Assembly: GCA_017979445.1 (NCBI GenBank)
Contig: CM030706.1
Coordinates: 22,895,884 to 22,959,883 of the forward strand
Origin: Akebia trifoliata
Lineage: Eukaryota; Streptophyta; Magnoliopsida; Ranunculales; Lardizabalaceae
Direction: 5' to 3'
DNA length: 64,000 bases
Shown here: piece by piece, positions 61,564 to 64,000 of the stretch
Layout: every line of letters begins with the position of its first letter
How positions within the stretch are numbered: the first letter of the stretch is position 1
The notes under the pieces: model-generated
Told to the model about the DNA's origin: nothing
Database searches by the model: none
The model's input: only the letters and a program-made list of their open reading frames with translations
Translations under genes and position numbers: made by a program

Positions 61564-64000
61564 TATTGAGGATCAAACTTGAAAAGCCCCAAGTATGGGA
61601 ACATTGCTATTTAGACCTATTTTTTTATTTATTTTGCTTATTTTATAGTTTATTTGATTCGTTTATTTATTTTTATTTTTTTTGGGATTGTATTACATTC
61701 TCTTGGTATGATTTGGATTAAGTTTTGAGCATGTTATTATGAAATATTATTCAATTTAGGGTCATTTGGGATGACCCTAAATAATGTAAGATTACCCTAA
61801 ATAATACATGATATCGGGAGGTTAAAGATATGAAAATGAGAATGGTTGATAGCCTATTTTTATTTGGGATATCTTATATTAGCCTCTATTAACATCATTT
61901 GGTTTGATTTTGAGCACTTTGATTTGGCATATTATTCTTGTGATTTAATCAAGTTCGTTTAGGGTGATCCTAAATAATGCGGGATTTTAGGATGGATGGT
62001 CTTATTGAGATAATAATTGTTGGAGTTTTTTTTTGGGTATGAATGCAAATCTGTTTTTTTTTTTTTTTTTTTTTCTAAAAAGAACAAAAAATTTTGTGAT
62101 GCTGTCCATTGACTGCATGAAAAAAATGAAAAAATGAGAAAAACTTGGTGTGCTGTTGGCAACAGCAACACCCAAGATGTTTTTTTAGATGGGGTGATGT
62201 TAGTAAAGAGTGTTCTTGAGTTTTAAAACCTGTTTAATCATTTGTTAAAAGAATGTCTTTCTTCCCCAATTACTTTCATTAGTTCGACAAAGGCTCGAGA
62301 GACTCTTAGTTCCGGTCGATTCAAGACCCCTAATATTTAAAAGGATTTTTTGATTCGTTTTGAGAAGAACGATGCAGAGGTAAGGTCATTGGTTTTTCTT
62401 AAAAATCGATTCAATCTTAAACTACTATGATTCGATCGTTGTTTTCTCGTATGTTGAAGTAAAGAACTTGCTGGATTTTGAAAACTCTGAATTCTTAAGG
62501 ATCAAGTTGGGATTTTAAAGATCAAAGAAGATCCAATCTTAGATCAACCCAAGCCTCTGATGAGACTTATCTGTATAACGATAAGGATCTATGGTTGAAT
62601 ATGTCGAGATCGTGGAGAATTCCTTTGTTGTTGAATTAGTAAGTTTTTTTTTTTAAAATCTGGTGTAGTTTTTTCTTTCTTGTCTTGATCTGAGCCAACG
62701 GGTTGGAACCTACTACTTCGGATTGCGTTTTGACGATAAACTTTACAAATCTTTGATGTTTACTTCTCTTCTCGATCTTATCTATTTAAAAAAAAAAAAG
62801 GGAGAATCTGACCTCAAATTGGGTACTGCAATGGCAGCACAAGATGAACGCTAATCCACCTCATAAATCACTGCTAACTGGGAAATCGACTTCTCTGTTA
62901 GAAATCCTAAGAAGAAGATGAGCGTCTTCTATGATCATGACGATGTTGAAATAGCTTTACCTCCATTCTTTCGAGGGAAGTAACGATCTTAAACACGGAT
63001 GAGTCATGGAGTAGTTAATTTCAGTGGATGGGTGGATCGGATGAGAGCAAGATTAATCCGTGGGTAATTAAAATCGAAAAATAAAACATGGGTTTAATTT
63101 TGTTTAACGATTTGTTAATTCTTTGTTTTTCCGGAGAGTGTATATCGGTTGGTTGAATGATAACTATGTAATTTTTTCGTTGGAAAATTTGTTGGATTTA
63201 GGTAAGAACGTGATTTTTTTTTATAAATGTTCTTTCTTCAAAACTAAAAATAATATATAGAAAAAAAGAATTTCTTTTCTCTAAAAAATTTAATTAGTTT
63301 TTTTTAGAAAAGTTACCACCCCTTGTTCCAACAATTATCATTCCATACTTAGTTCAATATTCTTTGGAATCTCAATTTGGTTAGGGTCACCCCAAAATAA
63401 CCTTGATTGGACCATAAAAAAAAAGGGGGAATTTATTTTTGTGGAAATCTTCTTAGTCAAACTCGTAGTATACCATGTGATATTCAACGTTTTCTTGAAT
63501 GCGTCATTTTGTTGTGATATGTGTGTGATCGTAATTGATTGATCTTGATTGGTATGTGTAAATATCTTGATTAATGATATTAGACCATATTTTGATATAT
63601 CATATCCATCCCTCTTTAATGCCTTAATTAGCTTGATCACACGCTATTGATCGATGATCGATTCATTAAGTGATTTGAGAGTGGATATTTATGTGATATC
63701 TTATACACATATCATGATCTCAATTGAGATACATATGACATGTGTAGGCCTTGATCCTAACGTTGTGGATTTTTAATATTTTGATTAATATCATGAGATA
63801 TCTTTGCTTGTATAGTATAATCAGGCCCATGGGTCCATTTGTTTGAAAAGGACCCCGGGCACACCCCACCTTGTATTGCTCACATCACAAGCACATTTAC
63901 AGTTTTGCACGCTTGCATGTCTCAATATAGCCGACGTGTCATTAGTACGTGGTCCGGTCTCTTCGGAGATGCGACGTCATTTATGAAAACCACAACTTCA
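61564..64000 (+). mobile_element. Leader region of the Tat element, runs off the window
   Basis: 2.4 kb of T-rich non-coding DNA after the PBS with no recognisable ORF1 or gag. A poly-T run lies at 62056-62074. Long leaders are common in Tat/Ogre elements, so the coding part may begin beyond the window, or this is a non-coding derivative. Confidence 0.5.

Noticed and set aside
61959..62171. 70-codon minus-strand frame over a poly-T tract
   Set aside because: Lysine run from homopolymer; no domain.

Overview
This is nuclear DNA of a flowering plant, most likely a eudicot with a repeat-rich genome. The evidence is the dense nesting of Ty3/gypsy elements (Tat/Ogre-like, Athila-like and a gag-only family), CACTA, hAT and Mutator-like DNA transposons, and plant-specific gene families (CDR1-like aspartic protease, GASA/snakin, HOOKLESS1-like acetyltransferase). 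I cannot name the species. The only gene in a conventional setting is the CDR1-like aspartic protease at 25.7-27.0 kb, and a one-base frameshift breaks it.

Left part (1-14.7 kb). Positions 1-3813 are part of a minus-strand gypsy element (copy D2) that is almost the same as 47874-51687. It stops at a 100-N assembly gap (3814-3913). Right of the gap is the 5' half of a minus-strand Ogre/Tat element: gag remnant, an intact 370-codon ORF1, primer-binding site (PBS) and a 4.3-kb LTR ending at 11190. That LTR lies in a fragment of another Tat LTR (11191-11272), which lies in a decayed CACTA transposase copy (11273-13906). A truncated Ogre-type LTR follows (to 14722).

Middle part (14.7-33.8 kb). 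A broken Myb/SANT-like gene (15.6-16.3 kb) is followed by a structurally complete CACTA element (17067-23238; CACTACGTCA ends; TCT target duplication). It carries En/Spm-type transposase exons and, on the opposite strand, fragments of two unrelated host genes: an HLS1-like first exon and an intact last exon of a GASA/snakin peptide gene. A Mutator-like MITE (23625-24645), the protease gene, and a degenerate hAT transposon (27.4-29.9 kb) follow. From about 32.4 kb leftover 3' parts of a minus-strand Athila-like element begin.

Right part (33.8-64 kb). A 22.7-kb plus-strand Tat-like element (element A, 33845-56527) is inserted in the Athila-like element: the integrase lies on one side (56.5-57.4 kb) and the post-integrase motif on the other (33762-33782), with near-matching 5-bp target duplications. 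Inside element A are an Ogre-type solo LTR (35800-39299, perfect ACGTG duplication), a Tat LTR fragment, several tandem-repeat arrays, and a complete gag-only gypsy element (44304-53709, perfect CTTCT duplication) sitting in the middle of a 30-bp minisatellite. The Athila-like pol continues to 60127, where a further Tat element begins (LTR 60128-61543, PBS, leader) and runs off the window.

Almost everything here is transposon-derived. The genes do not form a pathway; the order of insertions is the main story. All family calls were made by eye from translated motifs, without database searches.
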